Positions 42,867 to 52,744 of a stretch of DNA of 64,000 nucleotides are shown piece after piece. Origin of the DNA: Helicobacter heilmannii (GTDB lineage: Bacteria > Campylobacterota > Campylobacteria > Campylobacterales > Helicobacteraceae); assembly GCF_001283065.1 (NCBI RefSeq), contig NZ_CDMK01000001.1:198091-262090 (forward strand). Direction: 5' to 3'. A program made the position numbers and the translations under genes. The notes beneath the pieces were generated by a model. It did not search any database and was not told where the DNA came from. It saw nothing but the letters and a program-made list of their open reading frames with translations. The stretch's first letter is position 1. Every line of letters begins with the position of its first letter.

Positions 42867-44398
42867 TCAATCGTCCCCGGGGGCTTAGAGGTGATGTCAT
42901 AGACCACGCGGTTGATCCCCTTCACCTCATTAATGATTTTATGCGCCACACTCTCCAAGAAGTCAAAAGGCAGGGGCGCAAAATGCGCGCTCATCCCATC
43001 GCTGGCACACACCGCCCGAATGGCTAGGGTGTTGTCGTAAGTGCGGTTATCGCCCATCACCCCCACCGAGCGTACATTTAAGAGCACACAAAACGCCTGC
43101 CACACCGAGTCGTACAGCTTGGCATCGTGCAGGGCTTGGATCAAGATTTGATCTGCTTGACGCACGAGTTCTAGACTGTCATATCCGACAGCCCCTAAAA
43201 TGCGGATCGCCAAACCGGGCCCGGGGAAAGGGTGGCGCTTTAGCATGTTTTCAGGCAGCCCTAATTGTGCGCCAAGTGCCCTAACCTCATCTTTAAATAA
43301 CTCTCTTAAAGGCTCTAAGAGCACAAAGTCCATTGTCTCAGGCAAGCCCCCGACATTGTGGTGCGACTTGATGACCTTAGAGGGACCCTTCACGCTCACC
43401 GACTCGATCACATCGGGGTACAAAGTCCCTTGCGCCAAATACTTGATCTTACCCCCTTGCTCTAATTCTTTTGCCTTTTTTTCAAAGACCTCGATAAAAG
43501 TCCAGCCGATGATTTTGCGCTTTTCCTCTGGCTCACTCACCCCCCTCAATCTCTCCAAGAATAGATCAGATGCGTCCACCACATGCAAGGGAATGTTTAA
43601 ACCTTTAAACATTTTAACGACCTGCTCTTTTTCTCCAAGGCGCAACAATCCGTGATCCACAAACACTACCTCCGTTTGTTTCCCCACTGCTTTATAGCAC
43701 AAGCTGGCGACCACGCTTGAATCCACACCTCCGCTCACGGCGCATAAAATGCGATCCGCCCCCACCTTGGCTTTGATCTTGGCAATCTCGTGAGTGGCAA
43801 AGGCCTGCATGCCCCATGTCGGACTACACTGGCAAATGTTGAGTGCAAAGTTCTTTAAGATTTGCATACCCTGTGCGCTGTGCACCACCTCGGGGTGGAA
43901 CTGCAGGCCAAAAATGGACTTGTTGGCATGCGCGATGGCGCAAAAGGGGGCGTTCTGGCTTTTAGCTAGGGCGATAAACTCAGCGGGCAAACTCTCCACC
44001 CGATCGGCATGGCTCATCCACACCACGCTAAAATTTTCTACACCCTCTAAGAGGGGGTGTTTTTCTATGATCTCTAAATGCGCCTTGCCAAACTCTTGAT
44101 GGCTGGCGGGTTTGACCTGTCCGCCGAAAGTATTCACCAACAGTTGCATGCCATAGCAAATACCAAGCAGGGGCAGGTTGCTTTGAAAGAGCGCGGGATC
44201 GCAACAGTAAGCGTCCTTAGTATATACACTGGCCGGCCCCCCGCTTAAAATGAACCCCTTGGGTTTCTTGGCCAATAAGTCCTTGGCTGGGGTAAAGTAG
44301 GGGTAAATTTCGGTATAAACGCCTACTTCCCGCAAACGCCTTGCGACAAGCTGGGTGTATTGACTCCCAAAGTCTAAAACAAGAATATCAATTGCCAT
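42857..44398 (-). CDS. guaA: GMP synthase (glutamine-hydrolysing)
   Basis: Converts XMP to GMP with glutamine and ATP. 513 residues. The N-terminal class-I glutaminase has the nucleophile in [11 protein letters not shown] and the His/Glu pair in QFHPEVVHS. The ATP-pyrophosphatase loop is [12 protein letters not shown]. The dimerisation domain ends with the family-typical [19 protein letters not shown] precedes ATG 44398. It overlaps the upstream gene by 11 bases within the htpG-guaA-thiE run. Confidence 0.97.
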   Translation of the reverse strand: MAIDILVLDFGSQYTQLVARRLREVGVYTEIYPYFTPAKDLLAKKPKGFILSGGPASVYTKDAYCCDPALFQSNLPLLGICYGMQLLVNTFGGQVKPASHQEFGKAHLEIIEKHPLLEGVENFSVVWMSHADRVESLPAEFIALAKSQNAPFCAIAHANKSIFGLQFHPEVVHSAQGMQILKNFALNICQCSPTWGMQAFATHEIAKIKAKVGADRILCAVSGGVDSSVVASLCYKAVGKQTEVVFVDHGLLRLGEKEQVVKMFKGLNIPLHVVDASDLFLERLRGVSEPEEKRKIIGWTFIEVFEKKAKELEQGGKIKYLAQGTLYPDVIESVSVKGPSKVIKSHHNVGGLPETMDFVLLEPLRELFKDEVRALGAQLGLPENMLKRHPFPGPGLAIRILGAVGYDSLELVRQADQILIQALHDAKLYDSVWQAFCVLLNVRSVGVMGDNRTYDNTLAIRAVCASDGMSAHFAPLPFDFLESVAHKIINEVKGINRVVYDITSKPPGTIEWE

Positions 44399-45011
44399 AT
44401 GTATCCTCTATCGGGGTGAAAATGCGTTGGTAGTTGATTCTAAAATTTGCAAAAATACCCTTATGCCCCCCAAGCCACTTAAAGAGCTCATGGGCTCTAG
44501 CCGAGTGGCAGGGGTTTAGCCAAAAATAGTGCATATTCAAGGGCGTGTAAAGTACGCTTAGGGCAGGAGACTGTTGCACATACAGCCTCTGGCTCATCAA
44601 CACCAAATCCGTGTTTTTATAAGGGGTTAAATGCGTACGGACAATCCTTAGCTTTTTGGCTAGGGCGGGACGGGCAAGCTCTAAAAGCACCGCTTTGGGG
44701 CTCTTGCCTTGAAAGAGTGTGGCGAGTTCAGGGTCGCCTAGTAAAATGAAGTTTTCTTTAAAAAGGGGGATGGCTTTCTTGTTTTTAAAAAAATGCCTCG
44801 TGCCCAGCGCACTTTTAGAAACCAAATAGGCAGACACCCCACAAAGGCGTTTGGTGTCCCTTAAAGGTTGCCAAAGGACCTTGACCCCCGCCTCTTCTTG
44901 AAACGCTAAACTCAAAAAATCCAAAAACCCCTCTTGGTTACCGATGTCGCTGGCGATACTCAAGGGTTTAGCGCATAGGGGCAAGCACAAAAACAGGGGA
45001 GCCAGGCGCAT
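44388..45011 (-). CDS. periplasmic protein, possibly anion-binding (TupA/ModA-like)
   Basis: A 207-residue protein with a short signal peptide ([16 protein letters not shown]). The start of the mature part ([20 protein letters not shown] then EEAGVKVLW) resembles the first strand-helix-strand of tungstate- or molybdate-binding periplasmic proteins, but the rest is short and divergent for that family and no ABC permease genes are near. It may be a degenerate or re-purposed binding protein. The start overlaps the htpG stop (TAATG). Confidence 0.55.
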   Translation of the reverse strand: MRLAPLFLCLPLCAKPLSIASDIGNQEGFLDFLSLAFQEEAGVKVLWQPLRDTKRLCGVSAYLVSKSALGTRHFFKNKKAIPLFKENFILLGDPELATLFQGKSPKAVLLELARPALAKKLRIVRTHLTPYKNTDLVLMSQRLYVQQSPALSVLYTPLNMHYFWLNPCHSARAHELFKWLGGHKGIFANFRINYQRIFTPIEDTYGN

Positions 45012-46876
45012 TAAAAGGCGCGTAAAATCGTGGCACTGAGCCGGTCATTGAAGGCTTTAGCGTTTTTCAGTGCCCCATTTTCTAAGAGTTTGGCACTATC
45101 AAACAACAAATGCGCCACATCGGCTAAAAGGGCACTGTCTTCCACACCTTTAAGCTTTTGGATAATGGCATGCCCGATGTTGAGCTCTAAAGTCTTGGGC
45201 TGCTCTTGCACACTCTGGCCCATTTGGCGCATGAGATTTGCCATCATGGCGTTTTGCTCATCGCCCACAAGAGCCACCGCCGAATTTAAATCTTTAGACA
45301 GCGCAACCTCCTTGACCTCATCTTTCAACGCCTCTTTAAACGCCTCTAAAACACCCTTAAATTCCTCTTTCTCTGCCTCGCTAATTTCTGCCAGCCCTAA
45401 TTCTTTTAAGGTTTCACTGCTGCTCGCATCCTTAAAGGGGGTTTTGTCGTACTCACTCACCCCGGGCATCACAAAGGCATCCACCTCATCGCCCATCAAG
45501 AGCACATCAAAGCCCTTTTGGGCGTATTTCTCTAAAATGGGGGAGGCTTTAAGCAGGTCTAAACTCTCGCCGACCATGTAGTAAATGCTCTTTTGCTCAG
45601 TGGGCATGCTGGCTTTATACTCTTTGAGCGATAGGGGTTTTTCGCTTTTGGAGCTTGCAAAGCGCAACAAGTCTAAAATCTTATCTTTATTTTCAAAGTC
45701 GCTGTGCAAGCCCTCTTTTAAGACCCGCCCAAATTGGCTATAAAACTTCTCATAAATTTCGCTATTTTGGCTCAGTTTCTCAATCTCGGCCAGGATTTTC
45801 TTGGTGGACGCGCTTTTGATGTTGGCTAAGATTTTGTTTTGTTGCAAAATCTCACGGCTCACATTCAAGGGCAAGTCCTCGCTGTCGATGATCCCGCGCA
45901 CAAAGCGCAAATATTGAGGCAAAAGCTCTTTATCGTTGTCGGTGATGAACACCCGCTTGACATAGAGTTTCACGCCTGATTGGTAATCTACCCTGAAGAG
46001 ATCAAAGGGGGCTTGGCTTGGAATGTAAAAGAGCGTGTTGTATTCTAACACCCCCTCAGCGCGGCTATGTATCCACGCCAGCGGGGCGTTGTTGTCATGC
46101 GCCAAACTTTTATAAAACTCTTTGTAGTCCTCGTCTTTGAGTTCATTTTTTGGCATGCGCCAAAGGGCTTTAGCACTGTTGATTTGAGTGCATTTGTCCT
46201 CCGTCACTTCCTTTTTATTTTCGCCCTCACCCTGGCTCTTGGTCTCGGTGTAGCTTAAGAAAATAGGAAAGGGGATATGCTCGGAGTATTTTTTTACGAT
46301 GTGCTCGATCTCCCAGCGGTTGGCAAATTGTGCCTCCTCGTCTTTGAGATACAGCGTGATCTCTGTGCCAAAACCTTCTTTGACGCAAGGACTGATTTCA
46401 TAAGAGCCCTTGCCATCGCTCACCCAAGCAAAGGCCTCATCGCTAAGCGCCTTTTTGCTTTGCACCACGACTTTACTCGCCACCATAAAGCTAGAGTAAA
46501 AGCCCACGCCAAACTGCCCAATGAGCGCGCTGTCTTTCTTTTGATCTCCGCTTAAATTGGATAAAAAACTCTTGGTACCGGATTTGGCAATGGTGCCAAG
46601 ATTTGAGATGAGCTCTTCCCTACTCATGCCAATGCCATTGTCGGCAATGGTTAGGCTTTTGGCTTTTTCGTCGAAACTCAAATGGATTTGGGGGCAAAAC
46701 TCTAGGGATTTATAAACCTCATCGCTGATGACCATGTAATTAAGTTTGTCGAGAGCATCGGAGGCATTCGAGATGAGTTCTCGCAAAAAGATTTCTTTAT
46801 TGGAATAAAGGGAGTGGATCATCAAATCCAAAAGCTGGTTGATCTCTGTTTGGAAGGTGTGTGTTGTGGACGGCAT
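45011..46876 (-). CDS. htpG: HtpG, bacterial Hsp90 chaperone
   Basis: ATP-driven dimeric chaperone of 621 residues. The N-terminal GHKL ATPase motifs are all present: ELISNASDALDKLNY, IADNGIGMSREEL, GTIAKSGTKSF and GQFGVGFYSSFMV. The middle domain holds the catalytic Arg in LNVSREILQQN. The C-terminal dimerisation domain is present, with no eukaryotic MEEVD. GGAG lies before ATG 46876. It heads the minus-strand run htpG - periplasmic protein - guaA - thiE. Confidence 0.97.
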   Translation of the reverse strand: MPSTTHTFQTEINQLLDLMIHSLYSNKEIFLRELISNASDALDKLNYMVISDEVYKSLEFCPQIHLSFDEKAKSLTIADNGIGMSREELISNLGTIAKSGTKSFLSNLSGDQKKDSALIGQFGVGFYSSFMVASKVVVQSKKALSDEAFAWVSDGKGSYEISPCVKEGFGTEITLYLKDEEAQFANRWEIEHIVKKYSEHIPFPIFLSYTETKSQGEGENKKEVTEDKCTQINSAKALWRMPKNELKDEDYKEFYKSLAHDNNAPLAWIHSRAEGVLEYNTLFYIPSQAPFDLFRVDYQSGVKLYVKRVFITDNDKELLPQYLRFVRGIIDSEDLPLNVSREILQQNKILANIKSASTKKILAEIEKLSQNSEIYEKFYSQFGRVLKEGLHSDFENKDKILDLLRFASSKSEKPLSLKEYKASMPTEQKSIYYMVGESLDLLKASPILEKYAQKGFDVLLMGDEVDAFVMPGVSEYDKTPFKDASSSETLKELGLAEISEAEKEEFKGVLEAFKEALKDEVKEVALSKDLNSAVALVGDEQNAMMANLMRQMGQSVQEQPKTLELNIGHAIIQKLKGVEDSALLADVAHLLFDSAKLLENGALKNAKAFNDRLSATILRAF

Positions 46877-46959
46877 TAAAACTCCATTTTGAAAATAAAC
46901 CCTTAGTATAGCAGAATGGGGCTTTTGCCCCCTTAAGAAAACATGCTAACATGCCCGCT

Positions 46960-47532
46960 ATGCAGACTTTAACATTAGGCATTTTATTTAGTGGCACTGG
47001 CTCAAATATGCAAAATCTCATCGAGAAGTTACACCAAAAAGTCTTTTTACAACAAAACACGCCCCTAAAATTAGAAGTGGTGTTAGAAGTAGTGCTGTGT
47101 GCCACAAACAACCCAAGGGCAGGAGGGATTGATCACTGTCAAAAGCTCAACATGCCCTTTATTGTCGGCACAGAAGACGATTTTATTCCTGCCTTTAGGG
47201 GCTGCGCCCTGCTCCTTTGTGCCGGTTATAATAAAATCCTAAGCCCTGTGTTTCTTGCCCACTACAAAGCCCTAAATATCCACCCCTCTTTACTGCCAAA
47301 GCACAAGGGGGCAAGGGCCCTAGAAAGGAGTTTTAATAGCCAAAGTGCTCTCGGTGTGAGTGTGCATTGGGTGAGTGATGAGCTAGATAGTGGAGATCTC
47401 ATTTTACAAGAGCGTTTGAGCTTAAACCCGCAAGAGAGTCTAGAGAGTTATGAAAAAAGGCTGCATGCCCTAGAGCATCGACTCTACCCACAAGCGGTGT
47501 TAAAAGCCCTAAAGTTACGCCCCTATGCATGA
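46960..47532 (+). CDS. purN: phosphoribosylglycinamide formyltransferase
   Basis: Transfers a formyl group from 10-formyl-THF to GAR in purine synthesis. About 190 residues. Substrate loop ILFSGTGSNMQNL; catalytic Asn and His in LNIHPSLLPKHKG; catalytic Asp in SDELDSGDLI. There is no N-terminal ACT domain, so it is not the PurU hydrolase. ATG 46951 and ATG 46960 are both in frame; the second fits the family start. H. pylori is thought to lack most of the de novo purine route, so this gene is noteworthy. It overlaps the next gene by eight bases. Confidence 0.92.
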   Translation: MQTLTLGILFSGTGSNMQNLIEKLHQKVFLQQNTPLKLEVVLEVVLCATNNPRAGGIDHCQKLNMPFIVGTEDDFIPAFRGCALLLCAGYNKILSPVFLAHYKALNIHPSLLPKHKGARALERSFNSQSALGVSVHWVSDELDSGDLILQERLSLNPQESLESYEKRLHALEHRLYPQAVLKALKLRPYA

Positions 47533-48682
47533 TTTGTTTATCTTAGTCGCCATCACACCCCTGATTGTGATTGCCCCCTACACGAGCCGTGTGCTGAAAA
47601 TGCCCGTGGCGGTGCTGGAGATCATTTTAGGCGCGTTGGGGGTTTACTTTGGGCTGTTAACACCCAATGAGAGTTTTAGTGCGCTGGCTGAGGTGGGGTT
47701 TTTGTTCTTGATGTTTTTATGCGGTATGGAGGTGGATTTGTATGTGTTCAAACAAATGGAGCGCCCCCTACTGCAAAAAATCCTAAGTTATTTTGGCATG
47801 ATCTATGCCTTAGCCAGCACCATCACCCTAAGCTGCCATCTGCCCGCTCTTTACATCATTGCCCTACCCATTGTGAGCTTGGGGATGATCATGACTTTAG
47901 TGCGCGACTATGGTAAGGACAAGCCGTGGCTCTCTTTGGTGCTGAAAGTGGGGGTGCTAGGCGAACTTACTAGCATCATTTTACTGGTGGTTGTGGATGG
48001 AATTTACTTGCACGGACTTGGGGCAGATCTAGCAAAGGCTTTGGGGATTTTACTCGCTTTCTTGCTTATCACGGCGCGTCTAGTGCGTACCTTCAGGGTC
48101 TTGTTTTGGTGGTTTCCAAGACTAAAAGCCTTCATCATGCCAAGCAACGAGGCGAATCAAGACATGCGTTTTGCGCTCATGCTCTTTTTTCTTTTGGTGG
48201 GGATTGTAGCGTGGCTGAAGCTAGAGCTGGTCCTAGGGGCATTTTTAGCCGGCACGCTCATTTCGACCTTTTTCCCCCACAAGCATGAACTCTTTGACAA
48301 GCTCAACGACATCGGCTTTGGTTTTTTTGTACCTTTATTTTTTATCCATGTCGGCTCGACCTTGGATCTGCGCTTGATCTTGGTGCATCCCGAATTCATC
48401 ACCCACGCCATCCTAGTCGTTGCGGGCATGGCAAGTTTGCACCTTATAAGTAGCTTCATCGTGTTTAAAGGAGAGCTAAAAAGCGTAAAAAACACCGCTA
48501 TGTTTGCCATGAGCGCATCCATGCCCTTAACCTTCTTGGTTACTACGGCGAGCGTAGGACTAAGAGTAGGAGCAATTAACGAAGAGACCTACTACGCGTT
48601 TTTGTTAGCGGCGGTGATCGAGGGGATGCTCTTCACCACCTCGATCAAGGCCTTGCAAAAACCCCCCGTTAAAAGAAACTAG
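47525..48682 (+). CDS. CPA2-family cation/proton antiporter (KefB/NapA type)
   Basis: A 385-residue inner-membrane protein with about 12 hydrophobic segments and no C-terminal TrkA-N domain, so unlike full-length KefB/KefC. Family pattern: VLEIILGALGVYFGLL, EVGFLFLMFLCGMEVDL and, in the second half, LVLGAFLAGTLISTFF and FFVPLFFIHVGSTLDL with acidic/His residues as in Na+/H+ or K+/H+ exchangers. The ion is not determinable. It is coupled to purN by an eight-base overlap and converges on the outer-membrane protein gene with overlapping stops. Confidence 0.9.
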   Translation: MHDLFILVAITPLIVIAPYTSRVLKMPVAVLEIILGALGVYFGLLTPNESFSALAEVGFLFLMFLCGMEVDLYVFKQMERPLLQKILSYFGMIYALASTITLSCHLPALYIIALPIVSLGMIMTLVRDYGKDKPWLSLVLKVGVLGELTSIILLVVVDGIYLHGLGADLAKALGILLAFLLITARLVRTFRVLFWWFPRLKAFIMPSNEANQDMRFALMLFFLLVGIVAWLKLELVLGAFLAGTLISTFFPHKHELFDKLNDIGFGFFVPLFFIHVGSTLDLRLILVHPEFITHAILVVAGMASLHLISSFIVFKGELKSVKNTAMFAMSASMPLTFLVTTASVGLRVGAINEETYYAFLLAAVIEGMLFTTSIKALQKPPVKRN

Positions 48683-49461
48683 AAGGTGTAAAGGTAGCGC
48701 ACATACACGGAGTAATCGCGCTTCAAGCTGTAGTAATACCCATTGGTATTTGCGCTCTTAGAGGGGAAGAAGGGGTTGACCAACATGGGGATTTTCACAC
48801 CCAACTCTAGCCCATTGTGTTTGTAGATGTTGGTCCTAAAGCCGAAGTTCAACCACACATTGAAGTTGCCATGGTGGGGTAAACCAGAAAGGTTGGCACT
48901 GGGGTCCTTAGCCAAAATGGCATCCTTCCAAGCATGCAAGGTGGCGGCGTTGACCTGCCACGCGTTTCCACCGATAGCAAAGCCTCCGAACACACCCACA
49001 TTGACATTTTTGCGGTCAATGAAGTTGCCCATAATGTCCGCACCGATCCCGTAGGCGACCATACTCAAGCGGACATTTTGGTTATAACCCACAAGGCTGT
49101 ACTGAGGACCTAGGTCGCTAAAACCATAGTCTAAAAAGCCATAGTAGCGCACACCCAACCATTTGGTTCTAGCATGGGGAAGCTTAAAGAAGAACTTTTG
49201 CCCGATCAAAACTCCAAAACCGTTCATCGCCGCTTGGCCGTATTTGGCATGCCAGCTGATGTTTGTGCCTTGCCAGTTCTTATAATCGGGACCTGTACCG
49301 GGAGGGTAGCTCATCCCATCTATGGTTTGGTTGTAAACATTGGTGTTCATCCTCCCTTGCCCGATCTGGTAACCTGCCCCGACAAAAACCCCATTCTCTT
49401 CGGCTGCTAAACTCCCCACCACCCCAAGGGCTAAGGGCACACCCAGTAGAAACTTTCTCAT
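48679..49461 (-). CDS. Hop-like outer-membrane beta-barrel protein
   Basis: About 260 residues. The signal peptide ends near SLAAEE. The mature N-terminus NGVFVGAGYQIGQGRMN is the Hop family hallmark, and the C-terminal strand is YSVYVRYLYTF with terminal Phe. Shared blocks with the 20003 and 27477 proteins include WLGVRYYGFLDYG and GVKIPML. AAAGGA is five bases before ATG 49461 (ATG 49464 is adjacent). No repeat tract precedes it, so it is probably constitutive. Confidence 0.9.
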   Translation of the reverse strand: MRKFLLGVPLALGVVGSLAAEENGVFVGAGYQIGQGRMNTNVYNQTIDGMSYPPGTGPDYKNWQGTNISWHAKYGQAAMNGFGVLIGQKFFFKLPHARTKWLGVRYYGFLDYGFSDLGPQYSLVGYNQNVRLSMVAYGIGADIMGNFIDRKNVNVGVFGGFAIGGNAWQVNAATLHAWKDAILAKDPSANLSGLPHHGNFNVWLNFGFRTNIYKHNGLELGVKIPMLVNPFFPSKSANTNGYYYSLKRDYSVYVRYLYTF

Positions 49462-49577
49462 CATAATCCTTTAAAGTTCATCATAAATAGTGAAAATAGA
49501 CCGCAATCATAGCATGTTTCATCTCATAAAACAAGAAATTTATATTTTTTTATTGCACGCCCCTCCTAGAATTTAAG

Positions 49578-49583
49578 TATAAT
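49578..49583 (+). promoter_or_regulatory. -10 element for uvrA
   Basis: TATAAT, 31 bases before the TTG start. The minus-strand outer-membrane protein gene starts about 115 bases away in the other direction. Confidence 0.55.
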
Positions 49584-49614
49584 AGCCCGCTATCTTACCA
49601 AAAAAGAGTTATAT

Positions 49615-52407
49615 TTGCCAGACAGCATTAAAATCTACGGGGCCAAAGAGAACAATTTAAAAAATATTAACCTAGAAATCCCCAAAAACCAATTCATCGT
49701 TTTCACAGGACTTAGCGGTTCGGGCAAGTCCACGCTCGCCTTCGACACGCTCTATGCCGAGGGGCAACGGCGCTATTTAGAGTCGCTCTCCAGCTACGCC
49801 AGACAATTCTTAGACAAGGTGGGTAAACCGGCGGTGGATAAAATCGAGGGGCTGATCCCCGCCATCGCGATCGATCAAAAAACAACTTCCAAAAACCCCC
49901 GCTCCACGGTGGGTACGACCACAGAGATTTACGACTATCTGCGCCTGCTATTTGCCCGCGTGGGGCGGCAACACTGCCACCTGTGTGGCGCACCCATCGC
50001 CTCCATGCAGCCTAGCGACATCATTGCCCAAGTCTTGCAAGAGTGCGCAGGGTGTAAGGTGTTGATCCTAGCCCCCCTCGTAGATAACAAAAAAGGGCAT
50101 TTCAACGACATTTTGCAGGGCTTGCGCCAAAAGGGCTTTGTGCGTGCGCAAATTGACGGGGTTTTAACCCGCCTTGATGAGCCTTTGGAGTTGGCTAAGA
50201 ATAAAAAACATAGCATTAAAGTCGTGGCTGACCGGCTTGAAGTGAGTGCACAAAACCAAGCAAGGCTTGCCAGTGCGCTAGAGCGGGCACTCTCTGAAGG
50301 CTATGGGCGGGTGGAGGTGTTGGACTTAGACACGAACCAAATCCGCCACTACAGCGAACATTTGGCCTGCTTTGCTTGTAAAGTAAGCTTTGAGCCTTTA
50401 GAGCCCGTGAGTTTTTCGTTTAACTCGCCTAAGGGAGCGTGCCCTGAGTGTGCGGGGCTTGGGGCAAAAGTGAGTTTAGATGCCCAAAAAATCTTAGACC
50501 CCAATGCGCCCACCAACCACATTAAAAAGGCGTTTTTTTGGAATCATAACTATTACAGCGCGCTCTTTGACGGCTTTTGTGTGGCCCATCAGATCGACCC
50601 CAATGTGTGCTTTAAGGATTTGAGTACGCTCCAGCAAGAGGCGTTATTGTATGGTAATGGGACAGAAATCAGCTTTTCATGGCGTAAGAGTGATTTAAAA
50701 CGCCCTTGGAGTGGAGTGATCCAAATCGCCTACGATATTTTTAAAGACACACGCGATCTCAACCAATATATGAGTGAAAAGCCATGCCCGAGTTGCAAGG
50801 GCCAGCGCCTCAACCCAAAATCCTTAGCGGTGCAAGTGGCCGGGCTTAGCATTTCCAATTTGATTGACATGCCCATAAGTGCCGTGTACGCTTTTTTCCA
50901 AGACCCTAAGCACTTTGCCTATTTAAGCCCCCAAGAGCAGTACATCGCCGCCCCGATTTTAAAAGAAATCAGCGAGAGGCTGTTTTTCTTGGTGGATGTG
51001 GGCTTGGGCTATCTCACTTTGGGGCGGGATGCGAGGACTTTAAGCGGGGGCGAAAGTCAGCGCATAAGAATTGCTAGCCAAATTGGTAGCGGGCTTACTG
51101 GGGTGTTGTATGTGCTCGATGAGCCCAGCATTGGATTACACGAGCGCGACACGGCCAAACTCATAAGAACCCTCAAGAATTTACAACAAAAGGGCAACAC
51201 CTTGATCGTGGTCGAGCACGATAAAGAGACGATCAAACAAGCTGATTTCATCGTGGATATTGGCCCCAAGGCAGGCAAGCACGGGGGGCAGGTTGTTTTT
51301 AGCGGCAGCATAGACAAGCTCTTGCAAAGCAAACACCCCACGGCTTTATATCTACAAGGGCTAAAGAACATCACAAGGGACAAATACCCCCCGCCTAAAA
51401 GCCCGCCTTGTTTGCACTTAAAGGGCGTTTCTATCCACAACATTAAAAACTTGCAGGTGAAAATCCCGCTCAAACAATTTGTGTGTGTTACAGGGGTGAG
51501 CGGGAGCGGAAAAAGCTCTCTCATTTTACAAACCCTGTTGCCCATCGCCCAAGAGAAGCTAAACCACGCCAAAAAGAGCGGGGGCGGGGTGGGGGTGGTG
51601 CAGGGCTTGGAGCATTTGGATAAGGTGATTTATTTAGACCAAGCCCCCATAGGCAAGACACCAAGGAGCAACCCCGCCACCTACACGGGCGTGATGGACG
51701 ACATTCGAGAGTTGTTCGCCCAAAGCAAGGATGCGAAGGTGCTCGGATACAGCGCGAGCCGCTTTAGCTTCAATGTGCGGGGGGGCAGATGTGAGAAGTG
51801 CCATGGGGAGGGGGAGATTAAAATTGAAATGCACTTTTTGCCCGATGTGCTGGTGCAGTGTGGCAGCTGCAAGGGCAGCAAGTACAACGAGCAGACTTTG
51901 GCAGTGAAAATCAAGGGCAAATCCATTGCCGATGTGCTGCACATGAGCGTGGAGGAGGCGTTGGAGTTTTTCTCTAAAATCCCTAAAATCGCCACCAAAT
52001 TGCAGACTTTAAGTGCCGTGGGGCTGGGCTACATCACGCTCGGGCAAAACGCCACGACTTTAAGCGGGGGGGAGGCGCAGCGCATTAAACTCGCCAAGGA
52101 GCTTGGCCGCAAAGACACAGGCAAGACTTTATATATTTTAGATGAGCCCACCACGGGGCTGCACTTTGAAGACATCCAGCTTTTGCTCAATGTCTTGCAT
52201 TCGTTGGTGGTGCTCGGCAATTCCATGATTGTGATCGAACATAATTTAGACATCATCAAAAACGCGGATTATGTCATCGACATGGGGCCTGAGGGGGGCA
52301 GCGGCGGGGGGCAGGTGGTCGCGGTTGGCAGCCCCTCCACTTTAGCCAAGAACCACGCCAAGACGGGCAGTTGCACGGGCAAATACCTCGCCCTAGAGTT
52401 GGGGTAA
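49615..52407 (+). CDS. uvrA: excinuclease ABC subunit A
   Basis: Dimeric ATPase that finds bulky DNA lesions and loads UvrB. 930 residues. First ABC half: Walker A GLSGSGKS, zinc centre CHLC/CFAC, signature LSGGESQR. Second half: Walker A GVSGSGKS, a second zinc finger (CEKC ... CGSC), signature LSGGEAQR and Walker B LYILDEPTTGLHF. A TTG start at 49615 with AAGAG before it fits the family N-terminus PDSIKIYGAKENNLKNI. It is monocistronic; uvrB is 10 kb away. Confidence 0.97.
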   Translation: MPDSIKIYGAKENNLKNINLEIPKNQFIVFTGLSGSGKSTLAFDTLYAEGQRRYLESLSSYARQFLDKVGKPAVDKIEGLIPAIAIDQKTTSKNPRSTVGTTTEIYDYLRLLFARVGRQHCHLCGAPIASMQPSDIIAQVLQECAGCKVLILAPLVDNKKGHFNDILQGLRQKGFVRAQIDGVLTRLDEPLELAKNKKHSIKVVADRLEVSAQNQARLASALERALSEGYGRVEVLDLDTNQIRHYSEHLACFACKVSFEPLEPVSFSFNSPKGACPECAGLGAKVSLDAQKILDPNAPTNHIKKAFFWNHNYYSALFDGFCVAHQIDPNVCFKDLSTLQQEALLYGNGTEISFSWRKSDLKRPWSGVIQIAYDIFKDTRDLNQYMSEKPCPSCKGQRLNPKSLAVQVAGLSISNLIDMPISAVYAFFQDPKHFAYLSPQEQYIAAPILKEISERLFFLVDVGLGYLTLGRDARTLSGGESQRIRIASQIGSGLTGVLYVLDEPSIGLHERDTAKLIRTLKNLQQKGNTLIVVEHDKETIKQADFIVDIGPKAGKHGGQVVFSGSIDKLLQSKHPTALYLQGLKNITRDKYPPPKSPPCLHLKGVSIHNIKNLQVKIPLKQFVCVTGVSGSGKSSLILQTLLPIAQEKLNHAKKSGGGVGVVQGLEHLDKVIYLDQAPIGKTPRSNPATYTGVMDDIRELFAQSKDAKVLGYSASRFSFNVRGGRCEKCHGEGEIKIEMHFLPDVLVQCGSCKGSKYNEQTLAVKIKGKSIADVLHMSVEEALEFFSKIPKIATKLQTLSAVGLGYITLGQNATTLSGGEAQRIKLAKELGRKDTGKTLYILDEPTTGLHFEDIQLLLNVLHSLVVLGNSMIVIEHNLDIIKNADYVIDMGPEGGSGGGQVVAVGSPSTLAKNHAKTGSCTGKYLALELG

Positions 52408-52522
52408 TCTTTAGCCTGTGGATTTTATGCTAGATTTGATAAACTTGAAACTCCTCTTAGAGGGACTTTAAGCACATATGTGGATGGATAAAATTTTTAT
52501 TTACCAAAGTAAACAAAAGTTT

Positions 52523-52531
52523 TGGTATAGT
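52523..52531 (+). promoter_or_regulatory. extended -10 promoter of the Ser/Asn-repeat peptide
   Basis: TGG followed by TATAGT, about 76 bases before the ATG, leaving a leader that contains a hairpin. Confidence 0.6.
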
Positions 52532-52550
52532 CTGCGACATGAAAGCCAAG

Positions 52551-52572
52551 GGGCTAGGCGAGGGTCTAGCCC
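52551..52572 (+). promoter_or_regulatory. leader hairpin before the Ser/Asn-repeat peptide
   Basis: GGGCTAG (52551-52557) and CTAGCCC (52566-52572) form a perfect seven-pair stem with an eight-base loop, 34 bases before the start codon. It does not cover the ribosome site, so it may stabilise or regulate the transcript. Confidence 0.6.
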
Positions 52573-52606
52573 TAGAGAGTTTTCAAATTTACGGAAGGAG
52601 AGTGTT

Positions 52607-52732
52607 ATGAGCAGCAACAGTAGCAACAGCAGCAACAGCAGGAACAGCAGCAACAGCAATAACAGCAACAGCAGCAACCGCAACAATAGTAATAACAGCA
52701 ACAATAGCAACAATAGCAACAACCAAGACTAA
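52607..52732 (+). CDS. 41-residue Ser/Asn-repeat peptide
   Basis: GGAAGGAG (52593-52600) lies six bases before ATG 52607, the strongest ribosome site in the window. The peptide begins MSSNSSNSSNSRN and ends NNSNNSNNSNNQD; apart from the Met, two Arg and the final Gln-Asp it is all Ser and Asn, mostly as SSN/SNN triplets built from AGC-AAC type repeats. Being three-base periodic, slippage would change length but not frame. There is no signal peptide, cysteine or hydrophobic part. A promoter and hairpin lie upstream and a hairpin downstream, so it is a self-contained unit. I know no family for it. The longer in-frame start at 52478 precedes the promoter and is rejected. Confidence 0.65.
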   Translation: MSSNSSNSSNSRNSSNSNNSNSSNRNNSNNSNNSNNSNNQD

Positions 52733-52744
52733 GTTGTTCTTGCG

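Noticed and set aside
52478-52606. Longer N-terminus for the Ser/Asn-repeat peptide starting at 52478
   Set aside because: It would start before the TATAGT promoter and read through the leader hairpin; GGAAGGAG points to 52607.
52501-52722. Minus-strand open frame coding a long run of leucines
   Set aside because: It is the antisense of the AGC/AAC repeats of the Ser/Asn peptide gene; no ribosome site or promoter of its own.
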